Assembly: GCF_036688685.1 (NCBI RefSeq)
Contig: NZ_JAQQPS010000017.1
Span: 62,001 to 126,000 of the forward strand
Direction of reading: 5' to 3'
DNA: 64,000 nt
From: JALYUM01 sp036688685
GTDB lineage: Bacteria; Pseudomonadota; Gammaproteobacteria; Burkholderiales; Burkholderiaceae_D
The notes below the pieces were generated by a model. It did not search any database and was not told the origin of the DNA. It saw only the letters and a list, made by a program, of their open reading frames with translations. The position numbers and the translations under genes were made by a program. Of the stretch, positions 46,333 through 55,332 are shown piece by piece; within the stretch, counting starts at the first letter, position 1, and each line of letters starts with the position of its first letter.

Positions 46333-48846
46333 ATGTTGAAACCTTCCATTGCGGCTGCTGTCGCCAGCCTGTGTGCGCTGTCCGGCTGCGCCACAACGCC
46401 CGCCAGAGCGCCCGCCACCGAGGTGCGCGACTTTGCCGTCGCCGGCGCCGCCAATGTGCAGGTACGCTTCGCCCGCGACGGCGCCAGCGGCTACATCCAG
46501 AGCAGCACCATGCCCACGCGCGAGCAGGCGCCAGCGACGATTCGCTACGCCGAGGTGCCCGGCCAGCCGTTCATCCGTACCGGCAGCGTTGCCTTTGATG
46601 CCCTGTTTGCGCACGCGATTTCCGAGATGAAGGAACTGTCCGTGGACGCGATCCGCGACGGCGCGTACAACGACGACCAGCCGATTGCCTGCCACTGCTT
46701 CGAGACCGGCGAAAAATGGCATTACGTCTGGACCCGCGATTTGGCATACGGCGCCAACCTCGGCCTGGCCATGCTCGACCCGCGTCGGGTGCGCGATTCG
46801 CTCACCTTCAAATTGTCCGGCTACCGGCCCGGCAGCAGCAAGCCGCGCGAGGCGGCTGGCACGGCCGACGGCCTGCAAATCATCCAGGACACCGGCAGCG
46901 GCGGCAGCTGGCCAGTCAGCACCGACCGTGTCACGTGGGCGTTTGGCGCGGAGCAGGCGCTCACTGCACTGTCCGGCCCCGAACGCGCGGCGTTTGGCGT
47001 GACCGCCCTGAAAGCCCTCTCGAACACGATCGAGAACGACCGCATTGCGGCCTTCGACCCGCGCGACGGCCTGTACACGGGCGAACAATCGTTCCTCGAC
47101 TGGCGCGAACAAAGCTACGGCCGCGACATCGAAACGGACCTGGCGCGCATGGCGACCGCCAAAGCATTGTCGACCAATGTGGCCCATTACAAGGCCCTGA
47201 CGCTGGCGGCAAACCTGGCCGCCGACCAGAGCGACAGCGCGCGCGCGCAGCGCTACGCCGCATGGGCGGCGCAACTGAAAACTGCGATCAACGCGCGCTT
47301 CTGGCTGGAAGACGCCGGCATGTACGCCAGCCTCACGGCGGCCCATTCCGACGGCGCGCCGCTGCACAAATATGACTGGCTCGGCCTGTCGCTGGCAATT
47401 GTCACCGGCATTGCCGACGAAACGCGGCGCGAGCGCATCCTGGCCAGCTATCCGCACGGCCCGGTGGGTGCCCCGGTCATCTTCCCGCAGCAGCAGGGCG
47501 TGCCGGTGTATCACAACCGCGCCATCTGGCCGTTCGTGACTGCGTATGGCCTCGATGCCGCGATTGCCGGCGCCAATGTCAGCGTGGCCGACGCGGCGTA
47601 TGCCTCGCTGCAGCGCGGCGCATCGGTGCATTTGTCGAACATGGAAAACATGGAGTGGTTGTCGGGTCAGCAAATCGTCACCGATGCCGGTCACCCCGAG
47701 CTGGGCGGACCGGTGGTCAACTCGCGCCGCCAGCTATGGTCGGTCGGCGCCTACGTCGGGATGGTGGTGCGGAATGTCTTCGGCGTGCGTTACGCCGACG
47801 ACGGCGTGCACGTGGCGCCGTTCATCACCGCCAGACTGCGGCGCGACAGTTTCAAGGATAGCAATCGGATCGTCCTGGACGATCTGTCCGTGCGCGGCAA
47901 AAAGCTGGCTGTGCGCGTGGCCTTGCCGCCTGTATCGAGCAGCGAGGGTCACTATGCGGTCGATGCGGTCACCCTCAACGGCAAACCGGTGGCCGGTGGT
48001 TTGATTGCATGGGATACGCTCGAGGAAGACAACCTGATCGAGGTGACGCTGGGTGCGCTGCAGGCCGGTCGCCAGGCCATTCGCAGCGTGGCGGGCGACC
48101 CGGCTGCGTTGAGCGGCGCGCTGTTCGCGCCGCGCGAAGCGGCCATCTCGCACGTCGTGGCCGCAGTCACGGGTATTGATGTCGGCATCGCCGACGCACA
48201 GCAGGCCGGGCCTGTGGTATATCGTTTATACCGTAATGGGGTATTGGTCGCCGACCAGCTCAAGCAGCCGGCCTGGCGCGATATTGCTCCGCTGGCGCAG
48301 GCCAACTGCTACGCGGTCGAGGTGGTCGATGCGGCATCTGGCAATGTCTCGCATCACAGCGGCGCCGTGTGCGCCGAGGCGGGTATCCTGATTGGCGTCG
48401 ACGACGCGCGCGTGCGCAGCAGCGTGGCGCGCAGCGGCGCGCGCATCGCCGGCTGGGGCGCGCCGCAGGACCGCTTCAGCGTCGACCAGGTGCAGCTCGG
48501 CGCGGGCCGCTTCAGCTTCCAGGTGCGCTACACGAATCACGGGAACGCCATCAACACCGGCATCAGCAATGGCGTCAAGGTGCTGTCGGTGGTCGATGCT
48601 GCCGGCCACACCGTGGCACGGCGCGTGATCCAGATGCCGCATTTGCCACCCGAATCAGCGCCGATGTACTCGACACCGGCCGATATCCTGCTCAAGGCCG
48701 GGACCTACGCGGTGCGCCTGGACGACTTTTATAATATGAGTTATCTGGAAGCGAACGCCGTGTATGCGAACGGTGGCGGCAAGGGCGGGGCCTTGAACAA
48801 GGTGGATATTTTTGGCGTGCGGGTATTGCCGCTGGCAGGCCAATAA
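46333..48846 (+). CDS. Putative glycosidase lipoprotein with six-hairpin ((alpha/alpha)6-barrel) domain
   Basis: An 837-residue exported lipoprotein. The signal ends in the lipobox LSGC (Cys near residue 19). Residues about 90-520 resemble six-hairpin glycosidases of the amylo-1,6-glucosidase/trehalase-like type: EKWHYVWTRDLAYGANLGL, then DTGSGGSWPVSTDRVTWAFG, EQSFLDWREQSYGRDI and VYHNRAIWPFVTAYG. The C-terminal part (about 520-837) has beta-sandwich-like stretches and repeated domains without clear assignment. Such proteins act on glucans at the cell surface; the substrate and catalytic acids were not fixed. The ATG at 46333 was chosen because it starts the signal peptide. A bidirectional terminator follows. 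Confidence 0.75.
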   Translation: MLKPSIAAAVASLCALSGCATTPARAPATEVRDFAVAGAANVQVRFARDGASGYIQSSTMPTREQAPATIRYAEVPGQPFIRTGSVAFDALFAHAISEMKELSVDAIRDGAYNDDQPIACHCFETGEKWHYVWTRDLAYGANLGLAMLDPRRVRDSLTFKLSGYRPGSSKPREAAGTADGLQIIQDTGSGGSWPVSTDRVTWAFGAEQALTALSGPERAAFGVTALKALSNTIENDRIAAFDPRDGLYTGEQSFLDWREQSYGRDIETDLARMATAKALSTNVAHYKALTLAANLAADQSDSARAQRYAAWAAQLKTAINARFWLEDAGMYASLTAAHSDGAPLHKYDWLGLSLAIVTGIADETRRERILASYPHGPVGAPVIFPQQQGVPVYHNRAIWPFVTAYGLDAAIAGANVSVADAAYASLQRGASVHLSNMENMEWLSGQQIVTDAGHPELGGPVVNSRRQLWSVGAYVGMVVRNVFGVRYADDGVHVAPFITARLRRDSFKDSNRIVLDDLSVRGKKLAVRVALPPVSSSEGHYAVDAVTLNGKPVAGGLIAWDTLEEDNLIEVTLGALQAGRQAIRSVAGDPAALSGALFAPREAAISHVVAAVTGIDVGIADAQQAGPVVYRLYRNGVLVADQLKQPAWRDIAPLAQANCYAVEVVDAASGNVSHHSGAVCAEAGILIGVDDARVRSSVARSGARIAGWGAPQDRFSVDQVQLGAGRFSFQVRYTNHGNAINTGISNGVKVLSVVDAAGHTVARRVIQMPHLPPESAPMYSTPADILLKAGTYAVRLDDFYNMSYLEANAVYANGGGKGGALNKVDIFGVRVLPLAGQ

Positions 48847-48880
48847 AAAAGCGCGGCATTTGCATGCCGCGCTTTTGTTT
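48845..48880. terminator. Bidirectional terminator
   Basis: GCGCGGCAT/ATGCCGCGC (48851-48859 with 48864-48872) flanked by AAAAAA and TTTTGTTTT. It serves the convergent glycosidase and YXWGXW-protein genes. Confidence 0.9.
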
Positions 48881-48892
48881 TACCCTGCCGGA

Positions 48893-49324
48893 TTAATTAC
48901 GGCGCGGGTTGTTCGGGTGATCGTCGGCCCGGTTCGGTACGCCGTCGCCGTCACGGTCGCCACGGCGTGGGCCGTCGGCGCGGTCGCCATGGCGCCAGCC
49001 GCCGCGGTCCAGTTCCCAGCCGTCTTTGCCTTGCGACCAGACTGGACGGGCATAAGCGTAGCCAGGACGGGTGCGTTCCCAATGGCCCTTGGTCCAGACA
49101 TATTTGCGGCCATTCCAGTTCCAGTAACCCGGCGCCCATTCGTAACCGCGGCGTGCGCCCGGCATGGCTTCGCGGCGTGGTGCTGGTGGCTGGGTGCGGA
49201 CGATGATCACGTCGCCGGCGCCTGCGCCGACATACCCGGCGCCAGCGGCCGATGCGGTGGCGGGAATGAATGCTGCGCTACTGATGGCAATGGCTGCTGC
49301 TGCTGCTGTAAGAATGCGTTTCAT
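48893..49324 (-). CDS. Small exported YXWGXW-repeat protein with Ca-binding-like tail
   Basis: A 143-residue protein with a signal peptide (1 to about 27, AAFIPATASA). A middle part holds Trp/Tyr/Gly repeats of the YXWGXW type (GYEWAPGYWNWNGRKYVWTK, GHWERTRPGYAY). The tail DRDGDGVPNRADDHPNNP looks like a thrombospondin type 3/calcium-binding loop. GGAG lies five bases before the ATG at 49324 (a GTG just upstream is less well placed). Proteins with this repeat are common and uncharacterised in Burkholderiales; the location is probably periplasmic or cell surface. Confidence 0.83.
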   Translation of the reverse strand: MKRILTAAAAAIAISSAAFIPATASAAGAGYVGAGAGDVIIVRTQPPAPRREAMPGARRGYEWAPGYWNWNGRKYVWTKGHWERTRPGYAYARPVWSQGKDGWELDRGGWRHGDRADGPRRGDRDGDGVPNRADDHPNNPRRN

Positions 49325-49414
49325 CACGTCTCCTTGATTGGTTAAGTGACTTCACTATAGCGCTTGCATTCTATTTATGGCGCACAGGAATCATTCGCTT
49401 ACATCCGATACAAC

Positions 49415-51760
49415 TTAACCCGGAAATGTTTCTGGCATGCCCGTCACTTGCAGCGGCCCGGTGGCGCACAGGCGTGCCACCATCTGCTCGAGCGGCATCG
49501 GGCGCGCAAACAGGTAACCCTGCATGCGCGGGGCGCCGTTGGCCGCGAGGAAGTCGGCCTGCTCGCGCGTCTCGACGCCTTCGGCCACGACCGACAAGCC
49601 AAGGTGGCTGGCCATGGCCAGGATCGATTGCACGATGGCCGTGCCGTTGGCGTCGCAGGGCGTATCGCGAATAAAACTCTTGTCGATTTTGAGTTCGTAC
49701 AGCGGCATGCGCTTCAGGTACGACAGGCTCGAATAGCCGGTGCCGAAATCGTCGATCGACAGGCGAATGCCCAGCGCCGCCAGTTCGTGCATGCGGCCGA
49801 TGGTGTCGTCCAGGTTCTCGATCAGCAGCCCTTCGGTCACTTCGAAAATCAGTTCCGAGGCAGGCGCGCCGGTTTCGCCCAGGATCGTGCGGACCTGGGC
49901 AACGAAATCGGTCTGGCGAAATTGCGACGGGCTGACATTCACCGACAGCGGCATCGCAAAGCCGGCCTGGCGCAGTTCCAGGAAACCCAGGCAGGCCTGG
50001 CGCAGCGCCCACTGGCCCAGCGAGACGATCAGGCCGCATTCTTCGGCCACGGGAATGAACACATCGGGTGGCACGAAGGTGCCGTTCGGGCGCTGCCAGC
50101 GCATCAGCAGTTCGGCGCCGACGGGCAGGCCGCGCGCGTCCACCTGCAACTGCCAGTGCATCGACAGTTCGCCGTTGTCGAGCGCCGCGGCCAGGTCGCG
50201 TTCGAGCGTCAGGCGGCGCTCGACTTCGGCCTGCATGGTCGCTTCGAAGAACGACACGCGATTGCGCCCATCGGCCTTGGCGCGGTACATGGCGGTATCG
50301 GCTTCGCGCAGCAGGTCGTGGGCAGACTGGTTCGGATGCGACAGCAAGGTCACGCCGATCGAGGCGGAGGTATCGTAGAACTGGTTGTCGACTTCAACGC
50401 TTTCGGTAATCGCGCGGCGGATTTTTTCGGCCACCAGCAGGGCCGAGTGCGTGGCCAGACGCGCATCGTCGCCGAGGTGCGCCAGCAGCACCACGAACTC
50501 GTCGCCGCCGACCCGCGCTACGGTGTCACCCTTGCGCACCAGTGCCGCCAGGCGGCCCGCGATATTGCGCAGCAGTGCGTCGCCGACGCCATGGCCGCGC
50601 GCATCGTTGATGTATTTGAAGTGATCCAGGTCGATGAACAGCAGTGCGCCGTGGCCAGCCTGTTCGCGTGCGTGCGCCAGCAGGCGCTCGATGCGCTCCA
50701 TCAGCAGGCGCCGGTTCGGCAGGCCAGTGAGGACGTCGAAGAACGCCAGGCGATGGATGTGTTTTTCCGACTTCTTGCGCTCGGTGATGTCGCGCCCGAC
50801 CATGACCCAGTGCGTGTTGGTGCCATGTTCATCGTTGAACGGCACCATTTCCATTTCGATCCAGTACGGATCGTGGTCCTTGGTGTAGTAGAGCAGTTCG
50901 GCGCTGACCGCTTCCATACGCGCCACCGCCTCGCCGATGCGGGCCACTTCTGCCACGTCGGTATCGGCGCCCAGCATCAGGTGCCAGCCGCGGCCGATCA
51001 CCTCCGGCCGCTGGTAGCCGGTACGGCGCTCGAATGCTTCATTGACAAAAATGATCTGCTGGTTCGCCAGGTCGCCCGGCATCACCTTGGAGATGATCAC
51101 CATATCGTTCAGGCGCGCCACTGCGGCGGCAGTCAGGCGCAGTTCGGCATTGACCGCATGCAGGGCATCCTGGCCTTCCTGCAGCGAGGTGGCGACGGCG
51201 CGCAAATCCTCCAGCGACTTGGCCAGCCGCTGCAGCATGATGGCGCTCGACATGGTGATGACGGCGCCGATGAACAGGTAATTCAGGGAAATCGTGAGGG
51301 ACGGCAGCAGGGCATGGTCGGGCAGGCGCGCGTAGCCGCTGATGGCCAGGATAAATACCAGGATCGTCGTGCCTGCCAGCGCGATGATGGCGGGCCCGGT
51401 ACCCAGCAGGACAGCGGCCAGCAGCGGCGCGGCAACCAGGTAGATCTGGCTGACCGGGCCGGCGTACATCATCATCCCCGTGCCCACCAGCACCGGGATG
51501 GCGAGGAAATTGAGGACCCGGGTCCGGTAAGCGGCATGTTTGAAATACCACAGGCCGACCAGCCAGCACAGCGCTGCCGCATCGACGAAGAACATCGGCC
51601 AGCGGCCTTCGTTGGCCAGCATCGCCATGCTTGGAATCGCGGTGACGAAGGCCATCGCCACGATGAAGGACACCAGCGAAGAGAAAATCTGCGTGCGCCA
51701 ATGCGCGATATTGTCGAGTGGTGCCAAGTTGAACTTTCGGGTACCCCGCAACGCCGGCAC
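49415..51760 (-). CDS. Membrane PAS-GGDEF-EAL protein (c-di-GMP turnover)
   Basis: A 781-residue inner-membrane signalling protein. Residues about 20-195 hold five or six membrane segments (a MASE-like sensor), followed by PAS (about 215-335), GGDEF (about 345-500) and EAL (about 515-775). The cyclase motif is intact (ARVGGDEFVVLL). In the phosphodiesterase domain the signature Glu-Ala-Leu is Glu-Leu-Leu (GAELLMRW), but the metal-binding DDFGTGYSSLSYL and KIDKSFI motifs are present. It may make and/or degrade c-di-GMP. The start is a GTG with weak ribosome binding; no in-frame ATG lies upstream. Confidence 0.9.
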   Translation of the reverse strand: MPALRGTRKFNLAPLDNIAHWRTQIFSSLVSFIVAMAFVTAIPSMAMLANEGRWPMFFVDAAALCWLVGLWYFKHAAYRTRVLNFLAIPVLVGTGMMMYAGPVSQIYLVAAPLLAAVLLGTGPAIIALAGTTILVFILAISGYARLPDHALLPSLTISLNYLFIGAVITMSSAIMLQRLAKSLEDLRAVATSLQEGQDALHAVNAELRLTAAAVARLNDMVIISKVMPGDLANQQIIFVNEAFERRTGYQRPEVIGRGWHLMLGADTDVAEVARIGEAVARMEAVSAELLYYTKDHDPYWIEMEMVPFNDEHGTNTHWVMVGRDITERKKSEKHIHRLAFFDVLTGLPNRRLLMERIERLLAHAREQAGHGALLFIDLDHFKYINDARGHGVGDALLRNIAGRLAALVRKGDTVARVGGDEFVVLLAHLGDDARLATHSALLVAEKIRRAITESVEVDNQFYDTSASIGVTLLSHPNQSAHDLLREADTAMYRAKADGRNRVSFFEATMQAEVERRLTLERDLAAALDNGELSMHWQLQVDARGLPVGAELLMRWQRPNGTFVPPDVFIPVAEECGLIVSLGQWALRQACLGFLELRQAGFAMPLSVNVSPSQFRQTDFVAQVRTILGETGAPASELIFEVTEGLLIENLDDTIGRMHELAALGIRLSIDDFGTGYSSLSYLKRMPLYELKIDKSFIRDTPCDANGTAIVQSILAMASHLGLSVVAEGVETREQADFLAANGAPRMQGYLFARPMPLEQMVARLCATGPLQVTGMPETFPG

Positions 51761-51989
51761 GATGGCCCAGGGTGGGTTCTTTTTGTTCGGGAATCGTATT
51801 GCAATACAGAATCATATCCCGCGAGCATGAAATCGTCATTTTTTAAGGCAAATACTGTCGCCTTGAAGTAACAAAGAATCGTGCGTTGTGAGAATTGCGT
51901 GAGATTGGTCCGGGACTTGAATTGTGCACATAAAAAGGCGTGGCACAGGTGACTTTTTGTGACTGTTTCAGCGTTTCAAAAACGTGCTT

Positions 51990-53558
51990 TTACGGCAAGG
52001 CAGCGATTGCTTCCTGCAATTTTCCGAAGTCGATCGGCTTGGTCATGTGCAGGTCGAAGCCGGCGAGCCTGGCCCGCTCGCGGTCGGCGTCCTGGCCCCA
52101 GCCGGTGGCGGCCACCAGGAACACGGTCGCGCCTTCTTCGCGCTGGCGCAACTTGCGCGCCACTTCATACCCGTTCTGATCGGGCAGGCCGATATCGAGG
52201 ATCACGATATGCGGGCGGTATGCCGCAGCAAGGGACAGCGCATCGGCGCCATTGTGCGCGCACGCCGTGTGGTGGCCGACCGTCTCGAGCAGCATCGTCA
52301 TGGTTTCGGTGACGTCGACGTTGTCGTCGACCACCAGAATCCGGCGCTGCGCCGCCGCGACGGCCAGCGCCGTGGCCGGCGCCAGTACAAGCGCTGCGCT
52401 GGCGTGGGCCGGCAGGCGCACCTCGAACCGGCTGCCCAGGCCGACCCCGTCGCTGGCGGCACTGATGCTGCCGCCATGCAGCTCAACCAGGCCACGCACC
52501 AGCGCCAGGCCAATGCCCAGGCCGCCCTGGGAACGTTCCAGCGCCGGGGTCAGCTGGGAGAACATGTGGAATATGGTCGACAGCGATTGCTGCGGCATCC
52601 CGATGCCGGTGTCGCGCACGGTGATCACGGCCTGGCCATCGTCGAAGCTGGCCGTCAGCCAGATATCGCCGCCGGGCGGTGTGTATTTTACGGCGTTATT
52701 GAGCAGGTTCAGGATCACCTGCATCAGGCGGGTCGGGTCGGCGTCGAGCGTGACGCCTGGGTCGGGCAGCACCAGGTGCAGCCGGTGCCCGGCTTTTGCT
52801 GCCAGAGGACGGGTGTCGTCGGCGGCGGCCTGCATGGTCTCGGCCAGCAGCACGCGTGCCTTGCGCAGCGCCACCTGGCCCAGCGTGATGCGCGAAATGT
52901 CGAGCAGGTCGTCGACCAGGTGGCGCAGGTGGCCCACCTGGCGTTCCAGCACCGCCAGCGGCCGGGTGGCCTGTTCGTTGGCGGGCAGCTGCAGTTTCAG
53001 CAATTCGATGACGTTGCGAATCGGCGCCAGCGGGTTGCGCAGCTCATGGGCGAGGGTGGCCAGGAACTCGTCCTTGCGGCGGTCCGCCTGTGACAGCGCG
53101 GCGTTCAGTTCCAGCAATTTCGACTCGGCGTCGCGGCGCGCTTCGAGCGCGGCCTCGGCGGTTTTGCGTGCTTGCACCAGTTCGCGTTCGTACGAGCGCC
53201 GTTCCTTGGTAATGAAGAACGCCACTTCGTCGTGGCAATGGCCGTCGATGTGCTGGCGCACGATATTCATCAGCATCGGGATGCGGGTGCCGTCCCGGTG
53301 CGGCACGTCGACCTGGATCTCGGCCACGGAACCTTGCACTTGCAGCATCGGCAGGCAGTGGGTCTGGTAAAACACGCGCGCGCCGACGGTGAACAGTTCC
53401 GGCAGATATTTCTTGCCAAGCAAATCTTCAGGGGGCATGCCGAGCCAGCCGCACATGGTGGCGTTGATGCGCACGATCAGGCCATCCGGCCCGGCCGCGA
53501 GCAGGCCGCACGGGGCGCGCTCGACCACTTCGGTGGCGGAGATGAGCGGGACGGTCAT
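51990..53558 (-). CDS. PAS-containing hybrid histidine kinase
   Basis: A 522-residue soluble hybrid kinase. A PAS domain (1 to about 120) and a coiled coil (120-165) lead into HisKA with the H-box FLATLAHELRNPLAPI. The ATPase domain (about 275-385) includes ILNLLNNAVKYTPPGG and VRDTGIGMP. A receiver domain (about 400-520) has ILVVDDNVDVTETM and the phospho-acceptor Asp in HIVILDIGLPDQNG. There is no membrane segment. It starts 16 bp after the RsbQ-like hydrolase gene stops, so the two form an operon. No DNA-binding regulator is adjacent. Confidence 0.93.
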   Translation of the reverse strand: MTVPLISATEVVERAPCGLLAAGPDGLIVRINATMCGWLGMPPEDLLGKKYLPELFTVGARVFYQTHCLPMLQVQGSVAEIQVDVPHRDGTRIPMLMNIVRQHIDGHCHDEVAFFITKERRSYERELVQARKTAEAALEARRDAESKLLELNAALSQADRRKDEFLATLAHELRNPLAPIRNVIELLKLQLPANEQATRPLAVLERQVGHLRHLVDDLLDISRITLGQVALRKARVLLAETMQAAADDTRPLAAKAGHRLHLVLPDPGVTLDADPTRLMQVILNLLNNAVKYTPPGGDIWLTASFDDGQAVITVRDTGIGMPQQSLSTIFHMFSQLTPALERSQGGLGIGLALVRGLVELHGGSISAASDGVGLGSRFEVRLPAHASAALVLAPATALAVAAAQRRILVVDDNVDVTETMTMLLETVGHHTACAHNGADALSLAAAYRPHIVILDIGLPDQNGYEVARKLRQREEGATVFLVAATGWGQDADRERARLAGFDLHMTKPIDFGKLQEAIAALP

Positions 53559-53574
53559 GCGTGCGCGCGCCCTT

Positions 53575-54378
53575 TCACAGCGCGCGCTGGTGCAGGAAGG
53601 CCGACATGGCCGCAGCGCTGTCGAGCGGGGCGCTCATGTGCGGGTAATGGCCGATATTTTCGATCACGGCCAGCGTGCTGTTGGCGATGTGCTGGTGCAG
53701 GTAGGTGCCTACGCCCAGCGGCACCACCGGATCCTGGGTCGATTGCAGGATCAGGGTCGGGGTGGACGAGCGCGGCAGGTCGGCGCGATGGTCCGACAGG
53801 AACGTCACTTCAGCGAAATGGCGGGCAATGGCCGGGTCGCTGTTGGAAAACGACATAGTCAATTCACTGCCAAGCGCGGGACCGTTGTCGGTACCCATCA
53901 GCGTCGGCGCCATGCTGCTCGACCAGCCCAGGTAATTGCCGGCCATGGCGTCGAGCAGTTCGTCGATATCGGCGCGTGCGAAACCACCGGCGTAGTCGCC
54001 GTCGTTGATGTAGCAAGGGGAGGGGCCGACCATGACCTGGGCCATGAAGCGTTGCGGTGCGCGGATGGTGGCGAGCATGCCGATCATGGCGCTGACCGAA
54101 TGGCCGACGTAAATGCAGGGGCCGTCGCAAAATGCATCCATGACTTCCAGCAGGTCATCCGCATAGCCGTGCAGCGCACCGTATTTGGCGCGGCTGTACG
54201 CGGCACCATCGGAGCCACCGCTGCCGACCAGGTCGAACGTCACCATGCGGTATCGGTCGGCGAAGAACGGCAGCATGCGCTGCCACACATTCTGGTTGCA
54301 GCCGAAGCCATGCGCCAGCACCAGCGTGGCTGGGCCAGTACCGTGCACCTGCACATTGTTGCGCTTCCTGATGCTCAT
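53575..54378 (-). CDS. RsbQ-like alpha/beta hydrolase
   Basis: A 267-residue alpha/beta hydrolase of the RsbQ/DAD2/KAI2 group. The catalytic triad is Ser94 (VGHSVSAMIG), Asp216 (QSTQDPVVP) and His244 (IGHYPHMS). Other marks are LVLAHGFGCNQNVWQRMLP and MVTFDLVGSGGSD. B. subtilis RsbQ is needed with the PAS phosphatase RsbP to activate sigma-B under energy stress, and the plant relatives are butenolide-hormone receptors. The PAS hybrid kinase directly downstream replaces RsbP here. GGAA lies six bases before the ATG at 54378; a longer frame exists upstream but is not homologous. Confidence 0.92.
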   Translation of the reverse strand: MSIRKRNNVQVHGTGPATLVLAHGFGCNQNVWQRMLPFFADRYRMVTFDLVGSGGSDGAAYSRAKYGALHGYADDLLEVMDAFCDGPCIYVGHSVSAMIGMLATIRAPQRFMAQVMVGPSPCYINDGDYAGGFARADIDELLDAMAGNYLGWSSSMAPTLMGTDNGPALGSELTMSFSNSDPAIARHFAEVTFLSDHRADLPRSSTPTLILQSTQDPVVPLGVGTYLHQHIANSTLAVIENIGHYPHMSAPLDSAAAMSAFLHQRAL

Positions 54379-54680
54379 GTTATTTCCACTTGGACGGTAC
54401 GGGACAGCCGCGTCATTGGCCGAGCTTGCAGCCATGGTGCCGGGCGTGCCGTGTCGATGTCGGCGCCGGGTAGACCGGAACGATCATATCACGCAGAGAC
54501 GACTAGTCTGTTGCTTGGCAGTACTGATTTTTTCGATTATTGCTTGCAAGGCAAGGAAGGCGCGACTTGCACCGGATCGCTTGGCGCGACAGAATCGGTG
54601 CAAGCGTGGGTGGCAGCGCCGATGGGCGCCGCGCAGGTCTGTTGCAGGAAAAGGTGGGGCCGTGCTGCAAACTTCGCGTG
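54379..54680. other. Intergenic region with a stem-loop, upstream of the hydrolase-kinase operon
   Basis: 302 bp without a gene. It holds the inverted repeat CTTGCACCG/CGGTGCAAG (54566-54574 with 54596-54604), which is not followed by a T run on either strand. The promoter of the minus-strand hydrolase gene should lie between 54379 and about 54540; the AT-rich stretch near 54520-54540 (GATTTTTTCGATTATTG) is the best candidate, but no clear -35/-10 pair was found. Confidence 0.4.
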
Positions 54681-55280
54681 TTACTTTGTCGACGACTTCT
54701 TCTTTTTGGTGGCAACCGGCGCAGCCGGCAGGTGGGCCACCAGTTTGGCAATGTGTGCGGAGTCGAGATCAGCCAGGGCCAGCAGGCCGGCACGCAGTAA
54801 CTGGCCTTTTTTCAGTGCGACGCCGTTGCCCTGATGCGTTTTTTTCATCGCGTCGAGCAAGCCTGCTTCGCTTTCCGGCAGCGCGAACGTGACTTTGACG
54901 AACTTGTCCTTGACGGCTTTGGCAGCTTTGGCCGGCACGGCCGGAGCATCGACAGTTACGGACTTTGCCGGTTTTTTGGTGTCGCGCTTCGGTTTGGCGC
55001 TTGCCGCCGGCGTGGCCGCGACCTCGGCTGGCGTGTCGATGGCTGGTTCGACCGCCACGCCGTCTGCTACCGGCGCGGTGGCGTCGGCAGCGGCGCCGTC
55101 CAGCGGCGCCATGGCAGCGTGCAGCACGTCGTGTGCGGCGAGCGGTTCAGGTGCGGACACGCCGTGCGATGCCGCCAGCGGCAACTCGCCATCCAGTGCC
55201 AGCGTGGCCGATGGGACGATGCTGGCGGCAGGTTTGGCGGTCGGGCCGCGCAGGTTGCTGCGATTGGTTTTTTTGTTCAT
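54681..55280 (-). CDS. Ala/Lys-rich protein with a C-terminal RHH-like segment, unknown function
   Basis: A 199-residue protein. The first 130 residues are low-complexity Ala/Pro/Val with basic patches (KPKRDTKKPAKS). The conserved-looking part is about 128-180: FVKVTFALPESEAGLLDAMK, then KKGQLLRAGLLALADLDSA. This resembles ribbon-helix-helix or nucleoid-associated small proteins. It ends in KKKKSSTK. It is probably cytosolic and nucleic-acid-binding, which is an inference from charge. A DUF3562 gene lies downstream on the same strand only in position terms: it is read before this one, with 52 bp between. Confidence 0.7.
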   Translation of the reverse strand: MNKKTNRSNLRGPTAKPAASIVPSATLALDGELPLAASHGVSAPEPLAAHDVLHAAMAPLDGAAADATAPVADGVAVEPAIDTPAEVAATPAASAKPKRDTKKPAKSVTVDAPAVPAKAAKAVKDKFVKVTFALPESEAGLLDAMKKTHQGNGVALKKGQLLRAGLLALADLDSAHIAKLVAHLPAAPVATKKKKSSTK

Positions 55281-55332
55281 CTGTTCAGGCTTTCAGTAGG
55301 GAAGCGAATGCTGAGTGCAAAAAGGCACGGTG

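Noticed and set aside
49364..51871. Plus-strand open frame of about 835 codons
   Set aside because: Antisense to the PAS-GGDEF-EAL gene; the composition (many Gln, Arg, His, Ala) is typical of a shadow frame.
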